In this document: positions 1 through 13,105 of the stretch, in pieces
Position numbering within the stretch: the first letter of the stretch is position 1
Layout: every line of letters begins with the position of its first letter
Origin: Megaleporinus macrocephalus
Lineage: Eukaryota; Chordata; Actinopteri; Characiformes; Anostomidae
Assembly: GCA_021613375.1 (NCBI GenBank)
Contig: CM038725.1
Location: 13,757,089-13,821,088 of the forward strand
Direction of reading: 5' to 3'
DNA length: 64,000 nt
Position numbers and translations under genes: made by a program
Notes under the pieces: generated by a model
Told to the model about the DNA's origin: nothing
The model's input: the letters and a program-made list of their open reading frames with translations, nothing else
Database searches by the model: none

Positions 1-3000
1 TATAGGAGCAGATATTCCTTCTCATCAGCTAAACTCACTATTATACTGTCATTTAAAAAGGCCTTATCATAATGGCCATTAACATGTAAATGTATCCCCA
101 TTCAAGCTATAATAATGGATGTTCTGCCTTCCTTTAAACCTGGACTACTTTAATTCTACAGTGAGTATTATTGCTAATGTTCACTGATGGTCACTTTTAA
201 CCCTTAAAACATAAAACAGTTATAGTTGTGGTGAATCATTACTGACACACTTCAAGTGAATAAAATGCATTCCTTTTTTTCAGTGTAGACATAACACCCC
301 CGAGACTGAGACATAAATATAAGCCAAACGCTGAAAATGCCACAGCAGTGTTATAAAATGTATTGTACTGGGCTTTTCAGCATGCTTCCCCCGTTCTCAC
401 AGATATTGGGTCTCACCTTGACCTTGAACCACATGTTCATCTGCACCAAGGAGAGCAAGAAACACCTGCCTTTGTCCTGGGAAATCCTGCCAGCGGCGTT
501 TATTGCCCTGGGTTGATATACAGCGCCTGAAGGGGCCTCAAGGCTCGCAGGCAGAAACCACTGACCTTCCTCTATAAACTTCAATCAAGAAGACATGGTT
601 TCATTTGGGGAGAGAGGAATAGAAAGTTGCTTATGTTTTCCACTCCAGAACCTGGCAAATATGGAACTGTCAGTAGCCCCAAAGTCTCAAACCGCCTGAT
701 TTACTACACGACTCCCATAATGATAAAGCGAAAATAAATTAGATAGCTTCTGTGTAGTTTATAACAATGAAATGTGACATTATAGATCACACGCTAACAA
801 TCCAGTCATCAGCTGTGTCAGACATAGAGACCTAAAGCAGCTCTTCACACATTAGAAAAGCCTATAATCTCGCAGATGATCAAGTTCCAGTGCTGGTTAT
901 AGAAACCTCTCAAGTATACTAGTGAGTAAAGCAATCTGTTTATTACTCATACTATAATTTAATTTTCTACTTGTGTGACAAAATCTGTGCTGCTTTGTGT
1001 TTAATCACAAACCTCTGACTGATTAAGCTTCAGCATTTTATTTTAGACCAATATGCAGAAGAAGCTCTGCTGTAGTTTTATTAGTTACTCAGTACTTAGG
1101 TAGCTGATACTTTTTCTTTTACTTTACTCATTATTTTAGGCTACTGGCCACCGACCCAGAGAAAAGCATCAGCTTGTGAACAAGTGTACAATCAGCTCTG
1201 GTAATCATGTAGGGCAGCTGGGCAGCACTGTTTATTCTTGTCCCGTCCACATGTATCTATAAAATTTAAATCTCATATCCACACCAACAACGTTCTAAAA
1301 GTCTCTTTGTCCACACGGCATCAGCACAGCAGGTGATGAGACCTCATAAAATGTGATATCAAACGCCCGAGGAAGAACATTATGAGCAATTTAAATGCAT
1401 TTTGCCCGATCTCTCAAAAACACTGAAAACGTAGGTCTCAAAAATCTCCAGTCTGGACACTGTTTCTGAGCATGTTCATTTACAAAAAAGCCACGCTCAA
1501 GTGGACAAGATGCCAAAATGTAGAAAAAAAATATTTTTTACATAAAAACATCAGTATACATGCGGATGGGGCCTTAAACAGAAAGCTGAAAAGCAGTGAT
1601 GTGCTGTTTTTTTACTTTTGACTGCAGTCTTAAGAAGATATTAGTTTCTCACCATGTTGAGTTTCTGCTGTTGTGTTTATTCTCTCACGCCTGAAGGTTG
1701 TGCTGACTGCTGAGCTCGGTTTTGCATTTCACAGAGAAACTTTTCTTTTCAGGCCATGTTGAAGTTTTCTAAAGATATGTATTTGTCGTGCAGACCTTGT
1801 ACTGCAGTCTCCGCTATCTGCACTGCTCTTATTCAGTCATCTGATATAAACAGAACATGCAAATGTTATTAAGCCAACTAAAGGATAACATAATTTATTT
1901 TCTACCATTTTTGACGATCAACTTCATTGATAGAGTCAATGAATAATTGGTGCGGCACTAAAAGCAATGATTTCTGGATACGTTCTGCCTTTCATCTCAT
2001 CTAATAAACTTCACTCTTCAGAGTTTAGATATTAAACGTCCAGCAAGGCTTGAATGAACAAAATATAGAAGCTTACAAACGGCTGATCAGCCCTGTGTGG
2101 GCGTGGCTAATGAGCAGCTTGACGGACAGCTCTCTGTCCAACATTCCTTTCCTGCTCCACCTCTTATACAGAACTGCAATCATTATCCAGCTTTTACGCG
2201 ACAGTAACAGGAAGAAAAACATCACAGACGAAAAAAGATGTGCAGACAGACAGCAAGACAAACAAATTGATGGACGAACAAACGGACAAACAATTGAACA
2301 AACAGAAGACAAGGCAATGTGATTGGTAAGGGGAATGCTTATGGAAGCATTAGCCCAGTTTACATGAAAAGTAGTGCAAAATGGTGAACATGGTGTTTCC
2401 CTGGGTCTTTAGGATGACGTTGGGTAGACGGAGAGTGCTTGTCCACTATGAAATGCTCCTTGTGTGAAAGAGTTGAAATGACACATGAGGATTTTTTATT
2501 ATTCACACAGCAGTATGTTGTGGGCTGGAACATTTGAGGGAATGGGATATTTTTTATATGGCAGAAGAGGCTCTTAGCCTACCACAGCTGTTATTAGCAA
2601 ATGACCTTTTAAATGAGGGGTCAGTAATAAAACACTGATCTTATGTGGGTAGAAGGAAAAGGTTTCCTATAAATCACTTCAATAACTGACATTCATCCCA
2701 ACACTGTCGTTACAAATTACAGCTAACATCTGCAAACTGTGATTAAATCAGATCTGAGAATACACAGAAATACACAGTCTTGACATCAGTCAGACCACTG
2801 AATGAGACATGAGACAAGAGGGAGTGGCAGTGGATCAGTAGTGTCAATAATATTGATATTTAAAGCGTACATTCTTCATAGTTTTCCTTTGTCCCTCTGG
2901 CTAATCCACAGCTCCTGGGACCATGGACGACTACAAAAGCTGTAGATAAAGAGAACTTTATTATTATTAATCATTAATAATTATTTAGTATTTTAAATGT

Positions 3001-3094
3001 TTTTATTTAGTGTTTCAGACATTTCTTGAACAAAGTAATCCAACATTTAATTTCCTTGTTGTCAGAAGTATGAACCTCTAGATTGGTATAGGGG
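1..3094. other. AT-rich non-coding DNA
   Basis: No gene, RNA or clear mobile element. A degenerate GACAAAC/GAACAAAC run lies at 2240-2310. Confidence 0.5.
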
Positions 3095-3890
3095 ATAATT
3101 AGGTTCTGGAGGTTCAGTCACTTCAATGACAATCAGTTGTGACTGAGTGGTCGACCCTGCAATATTTAAAATCATCAACTTGCCCTTCACCATCAGAGTC
3201 CTGGCTTTACTGCACACATATGTTAGTGCATGTCATGTCTCACTGAAATAAGATTTCAATAATATTTTGGGAGACTTCTAAGAACCCCAGGGTAACATCT
3301 AAGGATGTACACTGGCCAATCTCAGTGTTCACGAGTCCACAATCTGATAAAGACAGAGCAAGTATGTATAATATATAATAATAATAAGTAAGTATAATAT
3401 GTATTGACAGCTTGGTAAAAGTTTTCTAAAGACCACCTGGACAAGCCAGAAGACAGAAACATGGTGGTGGTGGTATCAAGGTTTGGGGCTGTTTTGCTTG
3501 ATAGACCCATCTCCATCAAGAAATGCTATAGAACAGCATTAGACGACAGACTAAGCAGAGGGTGACAACAGCATCAGTTAGTCTACTCAGAACAGTTGAA
3601 GCAGAAGAAATGTGACATTTCAGAGTGGCTGTGTCAAAGACTAGATCTTAATGTAATAGAAATGTTGAGACAGAACGTAAGGTTTGATGTTCATCCAAGA
3701 CACCCCACCAACATAACAATGTTGAAGCATGCCTCTATAGAGGAATGGGCCAAGATTCCAATGTGCAGGGCAGATCAGCAGTTATAGAAAGCGTTTGAAG
3801 TCACTGCTGCTCAACACCCGTTCCTGAAAGCAGAGGTTCACATACTTTTGACAAAGACATTTAATGTTAGATTGCTTTAGTTCAACAAAT
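3095..3890 (+). mobile_element. Tc1-like transposon relic
   Basis: Decayed transposase text on the + strand: CATCTAAGGATGTAC, GTTCACGAGTCCACAATCTG, GACCACCTGGACAAGCCAG, then GGTGGTGGTGGTATCAAGG (the HGGG motif) and GAGGAATGGGCCAAGATTCC (the EEWAKIP motif). It ends GGTTCACATACTTTTG, a known fish Tc1 terminus. The frames are broken; a (TAA)n patch interrupts it at 3365-3400. The longest open piece is 63 codons (3596-3787). Confidence 0.65.
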
Positions 3891-3960
3891 GAATAAAAAC
3901 TATATTCGTAGTTGATTTAAATTAAGATTTATATTAACAACATATACACAGTTTGCAAAA

Positions 3961-3999
3961 TACAAAATATGTCTATCATATTGATAGACATATTTTGTA
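3961..3999. repeat. perfect hairpin, 18-bp arms and 3-nt loop
   Basis: TACAAAATATGTCTATCA, loop TAT, then its exact reverse complement. It sits between a Tc1-like relic and a MITE end, and may be a mini fold-back or an inverted footprint. Confidence 0.9.
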
Positions 4000-4035
4000 A
4001 ATTGTGGTTACGTTGGTAATACATATATTACCGTA

Positions 4036-4165
4036 GATATAGTTGCTGTCCAATGAAAAACAAGTTTCTCCAAAATATTAACTTTACAGTAGCAGCCAAA
4101 AACTGTTTTAACTCTATATGTAAGTTAAAGAAACCAGAATTTCTCTTGGTTAGTCTAGAAATTTC
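4036..4165 (+). mobile_element. partial MITE of the ATATCGNNGCTGTCC family
   Basis: The left end GATATAGTTGCTGTCCAATG and the interior TAACTTTACAGTAGCAG are present; the right half is lost. Confidence 0.55.
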
Positions 4166-4329
4166 ATAGAAATTTGTGGCAGCTGATCAATTCAAATGGA
4201 ATGGAACAACATAAATTGCCTATCATTTCACATTTGCAGTGTTCTGTTTTGCATTACTGCTACCAATAGCACTTCTGATAGCTGCTAACTGCATTTTATT
4301 GAATTGTACTTGTGCTAAGTAAAAGTTAA

Positions 4330-4330
<1 letters not shown>

Positions 4331-4417
<87 letters not shown>

Positions 4418-4442
4418 CTCTATCTATCTATCTATCTATCTA
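4331..4442. repeat. (TCTA)n microsatellite
   Basis: About 28 tetranucleotide units with one TCTC interruption. Confidence 0.97.
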
Positions 4443-5712
4443 CTTTTGACTCGAAGGGATTGTAGTATAATGTGGTATATGCCATATATTTATTAAATTA
4501 TTTATTAAATTATTTTATAGGAATGTAATGAGCATTGTGACATTGACCCATATATAGTGTATATAAATAATACACATGGAATGTGTTATTTTAACATATA
4601 TTGACTTTGGGACTATACTTACATGTCATGCATATAAGACATATTATTATAACTATTGCATTATGACTGTTGCATAAATGTACTTGCACATAACCCCACA
4701 TCTTGACAGAGTATAATAATTAACCTGTATGCATGTGCATGGGGGACAACAGAAAGCCAAGCCAACCCGGCCAGCCAGAGGAACCGGGGCTAAAAGTCCC
4801 AGACAGAAGATGTTCATACATCTGTGGTCACCATGAAGTGACCATATATATTGCCGGCATGGCTGCTGGTTGCGTCAGCAGCACCCAGGTGCAGCGCCTC
4901 AGGGCGCAATCTAATACACAGTTCTGACAGCAGCCTGAGGAAGCTCAGCTTGGGTTTCGTGCGGTGGGGGGAGATGGGGAAGAAACAAAAACATTTCTTG
5001 CATGTCTGTTCTCTGATGTGTTGATCTGTTGTTCAGCTGTTATATTTAAGCGGGCCGGTGGTGCTGATGTTTGTTTGCTACAGTAATGATGCGTGAAATG
5101 GCCTCTCGTCCCCTCTATTGATGCTGAGCATGAGACATGCATTTGTGAAGCCCCTGCGCTGTAAACCAGTGGCAAAAATGCTTTGAAGTGTGTTATGGAA
5201 ACATGCTAGAACACATTGTGCAAAGAAAACACAAAGCGATTTCTCAGAACTGACGCTGCAGCACACTACGCCTCAAAATGTGTCATAAAGGCATTTATAT
5301 TATTGCTATATTAAAATATTACTTGTGCTGTGTTCATCAAATCAGCCACATTCACAGTCACAATAAAGGATCTGACACAAAATGATACAATAGAAAAACC
5401 ACACAAACAAGCAAAAAAACCCCATACAATTTCTTGTACATTTCTAACATTTCCTTGTGGTATATTATCATCATATTTAAAAAAAAACCTTAACTGTTCT
5501 TGACACGAGCTGAAAACACCAGCCCCTCTTTACATTGGTTGAACATTTGGATATTGTGTACCCAGTGAAATGGTTTTAAAATGGTAATTGCATCGTTTAG
5601 CACTGTGGCAAAGTCAGAGATCACTCATCATTTTCTTAATTTCCAGTAAAACTAACATTAAGTAAAATTATTCATTATTCAGCATCAGGGAAAAAAACAA
5701 TAAACATATATT
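4443..5712. other. non-coding segment
   Basis: Mostly AT-rich. The 4735-5110 part is unique and GC-moderate and might be regulatory. Confidence 0.4.
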
Positions 5713-6612
5713 TAAAGGTGCCATAGAATGAAAAACTATATTTACATAGTCATAGTTGAATAAGAAGAGCTCTATACATAGAACTGACATACTGTGAACC
5801 TAAAACACTGTTGTTTAAATACAAATCCTGCGTTTACCAAAGAGAACAGTAAAATGGGCCTATTCCAAAATCCCAGAGTTATGTAATAGTCCTGACGCAA
5901 ATAACCAGAGGCTGAAATTGGCTTCCTATTTGGCAGCTTCTTGATCAAGCGTTTCCTTCCATCTTAAATTCTACAGCTTGTGGCAGTGCCAGAATGCAAC
6001 TGCAGCACTATTTTAGTTCAAATGGAAAATGTATTAAACAACTTAATGAATATGAACTTCAGCTGCCACTTTTTAATAAGGACAACTTTAATTCCAAGTG
6101 ATTAGTTTGCTCTACACTTTTCACTTCTTTGGGCAGTTTCTCAAAGAAGAGAGACTGAACAGAGAAACAGTTCCACCTTTGTTAGCATCTCAACTCCAAC
6201 AGCAACCTGCAAGTAGCAGCCATGCTGTGTGATTTTATCATGGTTTGCTGGTTGAAGCAGATCACCTTAAACAATTTTTTTTATAGTGAGTGGCAACTTT
6301 ACTCACTTTACAGTTTGAGCTAACCAAGTCTGACAAGCAAGCTTATTTAAACAGAGGATTATTTTATTTTTCCTGTCTGTGTTTCAAACTGATGCTTCTG
6401 TGTGATCTGTGTGGTGTCTCACTGCAAACCAGCCAATCAGAACAGAGCTATTCAAAACTGAAAATAGCTTGTTTCACTCTGAGACCAAATCTTAGCGTCT
6501 AAGTGGGCAATTAAAACCACATCTGGGCTTTTTTCATCCCAACCTAAACCTCATACCTTTTATGTAGACATTAGATAATGCTGAATAAATGCTTTCTATG
6601 GCATCTTTACAG
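5713..6612. mobile_element. DNA-transposon remnant with TAAAGGTGCCATAGAA ends
   Basis: The left end TTTAAAGGTGCCATAGAATG (near 5713) and right end CTTTCTATGGCATCTTTACA (near 6591-6610) are inverted copies. About 0.9 kb with no transposase frame. The family is recognisable as a common fish element, but I cannot name the superfamily. Confidence 0.5.
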
Positions 6613-7744
6613 TTTTTTTCCCTTCTGCTTTAAAGTTTGTCATGAAATGATCACATAATGTAAAGACCAGCTGCCAAAAATGCAAAGACATGGAGACTTT
6701 CCAAAAGAACGTTGCCAAAGACGGGTTGGAGCAATGAACCACTTTTTTGTTCCAGAAGGAACTGTTCAGAGGCTGGTTCTTTGGAGTATAATATTTGTAA
6801 ATGAAATATGCAAGTAGGGGGACTTTTTTTTAAGTTTAAGGATCTCAACCTAATGTAACATACCCATACAGCCAAGCCAAGAACCACAGCAAGTGTTTCT
6901 CACGTTAAAGTGACCCAGTAGATATATACAAATATATATATATAAATCAGTTTTCTTACATTACGAGTGAAGACCCTTTCTTCTTTCCACTTTCCGTTTG
7001 ATAGAGACAAGGTTTCATTACGACAGTGACGACCGATTCGCAGAGGCCTTGGAGAGTTTTTCATGGACATGCTTGGGTCTTCACTGCTATGTGCCTCTAT
7101 TATAAACAGAATGAGCCGAGCTAACCTTTTTAAACACAAGGGGCCTTCTGAGTGTTTGGCAAAGGAAGTAAGACACACTGAGATGTTCGGCTTGGTCGAG
7201 GCAGAATAAATATTTGGGTAGCTCCAACACTTCGAGAATGGGCTTTTATAAAACTGCCAGCACAGAGGAGCTATCCATCCACACGGAGCAATAAATCCTG
7301 ACAAATAAACCGAAGGCCTAAAAGAAGCAATTAATGATCCATGAGAACTTCAGAACACGGCTGGGCTGTTGCTCTCACGCTGAAGAAAACACAAGAAAGC
7401 CTGTAATCCTGCCTTAATCTGAATCTACTGTTTCAACATTTGCTTGATTCTCTACTGATTGGTGTGAAATTGAACACACATGCGTTGCAGGGCAGTGGCT
7501 AACATAACTTCACATTGATCACCCAAACTACGTTCATTTTAGGGGAAATCTGTTCTAATGGAAGAGTCCTTCCTCATGCATTAATGTCGTCACACAAGTG
7601 AATAATAATAACTGATATAAGAGGAATGGGTGATGTGATAGATCTGATCAGAAAGCTGGTGTTTTAAAGGTACATATTAAAATCTACACACATTCTTATT
7701 TACTCTAAATGTAATTAGTCAGTCAGTCAAGACATGTTCGGTGC
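6613..7744. other. non-coding segment
   Basis: No gene. A 134-codon minus frame (6900-7304) crosses a (TA)n patch and matches no family I recognise. Confidence 0.45.
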
Positions 7745-8430
7745 CTGAATCAGAATCAGAATAGGACTTTATTTGCCAAGTATGCTCACACATACAAGGA
7801 ATTAGTTTTTGGTTACAGAAGCTCACAGTGAACGATAACTGACATTACAGAAATAACAAACACACACAACCTACACACACACACAATGACATACACGCAC
7901 AGACACACCTGTAAACGTAACATGTGCAGAGTTGTATATTAAGAGTAAAATGCTAGTACAGCAGTAAAGGACAGTACAGACTGAATTAAATAGATATAAA
8001 TATGTAGAACAGAAGAGTCACTGGTGGAGACGGTGGTACAGAGTGTTCTGAGACTCTATCAGATAAATAAAAGTGCAGTACAGAGAAAGAAGAGTGAGAA
8101 AATATCTAGATATGGATGTGTGTATGTGGTATACTGTATCCAGAATGTAATATTTAAATGTTCAGCTGTTCATGAGTGTGATGGCGTGTGGGAAGAAGCT
8201 TCTCTGAAGTCTGGAGGTCTTGATTCTCAACTGGCTGAAACGCCGACCTAAGGGAAGATACTGGAACAGGTGATGTCCAGGGTGCCCGCTTCCTGGTTCT
8301 GGCCGAGTGCAGGACCACCTGCTCCACAACCCATCTGTAGGCAGACTTGTCATTGTCCTGGATGAGACCAATGACTGTCAAATCATCTGCAAACTTCAGG
8401 ATTTTGACTGAGGAACACCCCACAGACCCT
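7745..8430 (-). mobile_element. non-LTR retrotransposon remnant (reverse orientation)
   Basis: On the minus strand a reverse-transcriptase scrap (8423 downward) is followed by a 3'-UTR-like tail ending at the CAGAATCAGAATAGGACTTT / TTTATTTGCCAAGTATGC phrase (near 7750-7785). That phrase is common at the 3' ends of fish LINE copies. CA-rich tracts lie at 7858-7905. Most of ORF2 is missing. Confidence 0.65.
8154..8423 (-). pseudogene. LINE reverse-transcriptase fragment with FADD box
   Basis: The minus-strand frame reads KILKFADDLTVIGLIQDNDK. FADD is the catalytic palm motif of non-LTR reverse transcriptases (FADD/YADD), and TVIGLI is typical of Rex1/CR1-type fish LINEs. After SAYRWVVEQVV the reading no longer resembles the enzyme. 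It is an internal scrap without fingers or endonuclease. Confidence 0.7.
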
Positions 8431-8734
8431 TCCTTAGTTTTATTTGCTTTCTTAGTTTTGCTATGAAGCTAATGTTGTTAACAAGTAGGTGTCACACAGA
8501 TGAGCTGACGTCTTGACTTTACCGCTCTAATCGCTGATGACTCTAATGACTCTTATAACTCTAATAACATGGATGCCTCAGAGAAGACAACAGGTGAAAA
8601 GCCTGGGGATAGCCTAACGCTAGCAATGCGATCCAGGCTATCGTAGCTTAAGGTTAGTGTAAGACAATTTAGGCTAGTTTACATTATGCTAACTGATTTA
8701 GTATTGCTTTGAATGCTTCATAGCTCTTGTATTA

Positions 8735-8965
8735 CTTGCTAGCTGCTTAAGCCTTTGTGAGCTGGAGCTTAGGGAACCAGCCTCGTGACTGGAAGGTCGT
8801 CGGTTCAATCCAATGAACCAACAGGACACGACTGAGGTGCCCTTGAGCAAGGCACCTTTACTGCTCTCTGGGTGCTGGGGTGTGCTCACTGCCCCCTAGT
8901 GTGTCCGTTCACTAGTGTGTGTATTTGTGGGTGTTTCGCTGCACAGATGGGTGCAAACACAATAT
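8735..8965 (+). mobile_element. tRNA-derived SINE
   Basis: Contains GGTCGTCGGTTCAATCC, a B-box-like element (GGTTCRATCC), then the body phrases GGACACGACTGAGGTGCCCT and TGAGCAAGGCACC. GTGTGCTCACTGCCCCCTAG and CGCTGCACAGATGGGT follow. The same body occurs at 43495-44035. Confidence 0.68.
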
Positions 8966-9621
8966 CAAATAGTTCTAAAAAAAAAATTACAGTTAAAGCC
9001 TTGAGGGTGTGTGTATTGCATGCTAGCTGCTTTAGCCTTGTAGCCCTAGTACAAAATGAAAGTACTTCACACTTGTTTAAACTGACATAAGAATTGTACA
9101 AACTTCATTTATTGGTGTAAAGCTATTCCCTCATGCTGTTGAAGCACCAGTATACTCACCCAGATCCTAAATGTAACAACAAGAGGCTGAAATAGCCCTA
9201 CCTCTCTAAATTATAGAGGTAGAGGCGCTGTTTAAGGCCTGATTAATGAAGTGCTGAAAGTGGCTTCAGGGGGTTCTGCTCAACTTCATCAGCTCCACAC
9301 AAAAGCCTGCAGCTCTCTCCGAAGTGATGATGTCTGCTACAAATTCTATAATCAACCTCCTGGTTATCATCACATGGCTGTGTGTTGTCTATGGCTTGTT
9401 GAGGTTCTGGAGTTTTCATAAGCGAAAAGACTTAACCACAAATTGCTGAAATGACCCTTCGCCAGAGTCAGCCCAGACACTCATAGATCATTGGAATGAG
9501 TCATAAAAGTGAGTCTATGAGTAGAGGTTTATCTATTTTTTTTTCTTAACTTTGTTCATACTTTCAGTGGTCTTAAGTCTGATGTAAATTGAAATGATGT
9601 GATAACTGCAGTCGGCTAAAA
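8966..9621. other. non-coding segment
   Basis: No gene or clear repeat seen. Confidence 0.45.
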
Positions 9622-9876
9622 CACTAAAACCACCTCCTTGTATCTATGCTTACTGTCCATATTATCAGCTTTGCTTACCACAGTTACAGACTGTAGTCCA
9701 TCTGTTTCTCTTTATACATTGTTAGCCTTTACTTCAATGGTCAGGACTCCCACTGGACCACCACAAAGCAGATATTTTTGGGTGGGGGATCATTCTCAGC
9801 ACTGCACTAACACTGATCTGATGGTGGTCACTAAAACATCACTAAAACATAAGGAGGTCGTGATGCCCAGAGTCGG
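9622..9876. mobile_element. truncated relative of the 41.2-kb fold-back element
   Basis: AAAACCACCTCCTTGTATC, CTGTCCATATTATCAGC, GACTGTAGTCCATCTG and GGGATCATTCTCAGCACTGC are phrases of a widespread fish element. The right arm is missing. Confidence 0.55.
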
Positions 9877-10214
9877 CCAGTTCTGAACAGGTCTGAAAGT
9901 AACCTTTTACTTATATCCCATGTTATAAATGTATGAGTATGCTGTTATCTGTCCTGCTCGGCGTGCATTCAAGTGTCTAACACACAATCTCAGCATGCAA
10001 CTGTGTGTGTGTACAGTTCTCCAAGAACTAATTGGCAAAAGGTGTTTCAGGTGTTTTAGGAAGGTGAGACTGGAAGTGTGGGTTTCGCAGCTGCTTCGCT
10101 CTTTAAATAAAGGCAGCACACAAATCCAGGTCACTGATGAATCTGTTCTTCTCAAGAAAGCGTAGAGTGAATTACGTCTCAAGGCAAACAACTTTAAAAG
10201 ACAAGTTATAGAGA

Positions 10215-10945
10215 CACATGAAGCTGGAAATAACTATCTTACAAATGATGAAAATTCAGCAGGGTTGCTGGTCTCCCTGAGAGCGGGCATCTTGTTAAGA
10301 GCCCAAGCTCATCCTCTTAAGAACCCAAAGTTAACATATGACATAGAGAAGTCTTTTGTTTGTGTGTCCAATAGTAGAAAAACACTGCACATAAATGGTG
10401 CCCATGAAAGGACACCACAAAGGAAGCTGCTGCTATCAAAAAACATTGCTGTCCTGCTCAAGTTTGTCCAAGACCACCTGTATGTTTCATAATACTTCTG
10501 GAAAAATGCTTGGAGGCAAAGGGACGCTGCAGAACACCATCAAAACCTCACCCTATCTGTGAAGCTTTGCTGCCTTAGGGTTTGGATGCTTTGCAATCAT
10601 TGAGAGAACAATGAATTCAAAAGCGTATCAAAACATTTTATAGATGCATGTAAGGGCAGCCGTCCATGACCTCAAGCCTAAGAGACGTTGGAACAAGACA
10701 ATGGCATACAAGTAAATCAAATAAATAATGATCACAGGAAAAGAATTCCTGATCTTAACTAACTGTAGGATGACCTGAAAAGGGCTGCGCAAGCAAGTCA
10801 TCCCAGAAAAAAATGATGAACTGAAACACATTAACCGGAGGGAATGGTCCGGAATTCCTCCTCCTTCCTTGTTGTGCAAAACTTAATTGCAGCTACAGGA
10901 AACGTTTGGTGGAGGTGATGCTGCTAACGGGGGATTTACAGGTTG
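10215..10945 (+). mobile_element. Tc1-like transposon relic
   Basis: The + strand carries eroded transposase phrases: GCTGGTCTCCCTGAGAG, AATGGTGCCCATGAAAGG, AAAAAACATTGCTGTCCTG, CCAAGACCACCTG, ACCATCAAAACCTCACCCTA and, at the right, GTTTGGTGGAGGTGATGCTG. The order matches a common teleost Tc1 family. Frameshifts and stops throughout. Confidence 0.6.
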
Positions 10946-11879
10946 GTAAATACACTTACGTTTTCTAGTCTATACTGTGGTTGTTACACAATGTGCTGTA
11001 AAAGACATGAAAAGTAAAGTGTTATTAGTTTAGTTTGATTGTGTTTGTCTATAATAGACTTAGATAACAATCAGATCACATTTCATTCGTAATCAATGCA
11101 AAAATCCAGGTGATTCTCAAGAGTTCACTTATTTTTTCTTCCAAATGTATGTAGTATGTATGTGTTGCAGTCTACTGTGACATTATGGCTGGTTTTGTTT
11201 GATGTAAGTCACACAAATGAAACTACATAGGCAAATCATTTTGCATGACATCACAATGTATGTCATGTTTATAAGGGTAAACGTTTAGCACCTCCAATGT
11301 GCCAATATAGATGCAAGCAATCTAAAATATATATGCTAAGTTGCTATAGCTAAGTTGACTACTTTATCAGATGTGTTTAATGTTGAAATGCTTTTACTTG
11401 ATCTTTTTAGTCACCCTCCAACCTCCAACCTACAACACTTCTTCTCTCTGTGTGTAACGTAAGCTGTCTCTTAATCAGGGTGTGATTACATGTCAATCAC
11501 GCTCTGATTGGTGCTTGAAAATGCACTGCTGATTCCAAGGAAGCAGACTGTTTGGCCTAAGAGAGCAGTGGAATGAGGAGCAGGGCATGCCATTATCTCT
11601 GAAAATGGCCAGCAACACATATACCATGGAAATTGAAATGATTTTACAAATAATATTACCATATTATAGAGGCATGTCTGCTTGTAGCTCCACTACAGGT
11701 AGACACCTGCCTTCGTTTTAACAGACACTTAGACTTATGTAGGAAATACATCTACGCTGTGGTTAAAGAATGACTTTGGTGGCCAGATTGGCTGATTGTG
11801 ATAGGAAGGTGTGTCCACAGATGGGTCTGGCAAAGTCACTGCACTCCTACCAATCTTAATTACTTGTCTGCCAGCCAGC
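10946..11879. other. non-coding segment
   Basis: AT-rich; nothing recognisable. Confidence 0.45.
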
Positions 11880-12260
11880 AGAGTGAATCTTAAGCCAAAT
11901 AGCCACAATTATGGTTCAATCAGACACCCAACATCGCGCCATTTGGAGGAAAAGATGGGGGCCTTCTCTAATTTGCATTTCATCAGGGGGCACAGCCGTG
12001 AGTGGGGTGTCATTTGGCTGGGTGAGGTTTCAGAGGCTGGTTTTGTGTGGTAAATATGTGCCAAACATCGGCAGCGGAAATGGTAATTATTGGGCCATTA
12101 TGGAGAAGTCTAACTTGATCTCCTCGACATTTCAGATAATAACACTAAATTAATGCGCCCGCATTTCCTCCATTCACATTCTGACACTCATTCCTAAACA
12201 TGCATTGATGGTCTTGATCAATGGACAATTTGCCTGCAAGTCAGAACATAACCATTACCA
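11880..12260. promoter_or_regulatory. candidate conserved regulatory element upstream of rgmb
   Basis: A unique segment with dense homeodomain/POU-type cores: CTAATTTGCATTTCATC (octamer ATTTGCAT), GGTAATTATTGGGCCATTAT, CTAAATTAATGCG, GATCAATGG. Chance frames are not exon-like. Inferred from motif density only. Confidence 0.35.
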
Positions 12261-12811
12261 GCAAGGCTGACCTCTGGGATTGTGATTGACCTTTGTATTA
12301 TAACACTCATGAATGAAAATGTAAGATCCTATCATCGTGTTTCTATGCCTGGTCACAGACTAAACTGTGGGGTGTCTGGAATTAGAATGCAGATGCTGAA
12401 GCCCTGTAGGAAAGTCCAGGCTCAGATTAAAAGGCTTTTAGAAGTTGCAGTTATCCAGCAATTAAAAAAGCTGCTTAATAACAAATGTAGCTTTACTGAC
12501 GTTTTAGTTATTAACAGTGAATTACTGCACTCACACTTTCTCTATGACGGTCTGGAACTTACACTGATGGTCCTGATCAATGGATCAAGGGGGGTTAAAA
12601 ATAATTCCTCACATCTGTACTGGCATTCAAATGTTTGGAATCACTTGCCACATTTAGAATTGTTATTAAACATATTTCATATTTAGTGTACATTAATGTG
12701 GAGCTTTTCCAAACAAAATAAACTACATATCTAATCCATGTCTGCATCTCATGAAGAACAATTCAAATCTTGTTTTAAAGGTAATTCAAAGTAAAATGTT
12801 ATTTGCTGTCT
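12261..12811. other. non-coding segment
   Basis: A 134-codon chance frame only. CAAATGTTTGGAATCACTT near 12627 resembles a Tc1-type terminus, but no partner end was found. Confidence 0.4.
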
Positions 12812-13105
12812 TTTCATTCATCAATCCATCCATTATCTTTATCCCGCTAATTGGGTAAAGGGGTGGGGGGTTCGTGGGACTGGAGCCAATCCCAGTGTCA
12901 GGATAGGACAACCATACACCATGGACAGTTCGCCAGTCCTTCACATGGTCAACATTTACTCACACACACACACACTTACACCAATGGGCAATGTAGAGTG
13001 AGTGATCAACCTAACATGCATGTGTTTGGACTGTAGAAGGAAACTGGAGTACCTGGAGAAAACCCACTCAAGCACAGGGAGAACATGCATACTCAATTTG
13101 GATAT
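12812..13105 (+). repeat. teleost CATCCATCCATT..GGAGAACATGCA interspersed repeat
   Basis: Runs from CATCCATCCATTATCTTTAT through CTGGAGCCAATCCCAGTG and CATGCATGTGTTTGGACTG to GGAGAACATGCATACTC. This is a very common fish interspersed repeat, usually placed with retroposon 3' ends. Recognised from recall. Confidence 0.65.

Noticed and set aside
8735..8965. Functional tRNA gene
   Set aside because: There is a B-box-like motif, but no cloverleaf could be built, and the downstream body recurs at 43.5 kb, so it is a SINE.
12282..12686. 134-codon + frame
   Set aside because: AT-rich, low-information translation without motifs; likely chance.
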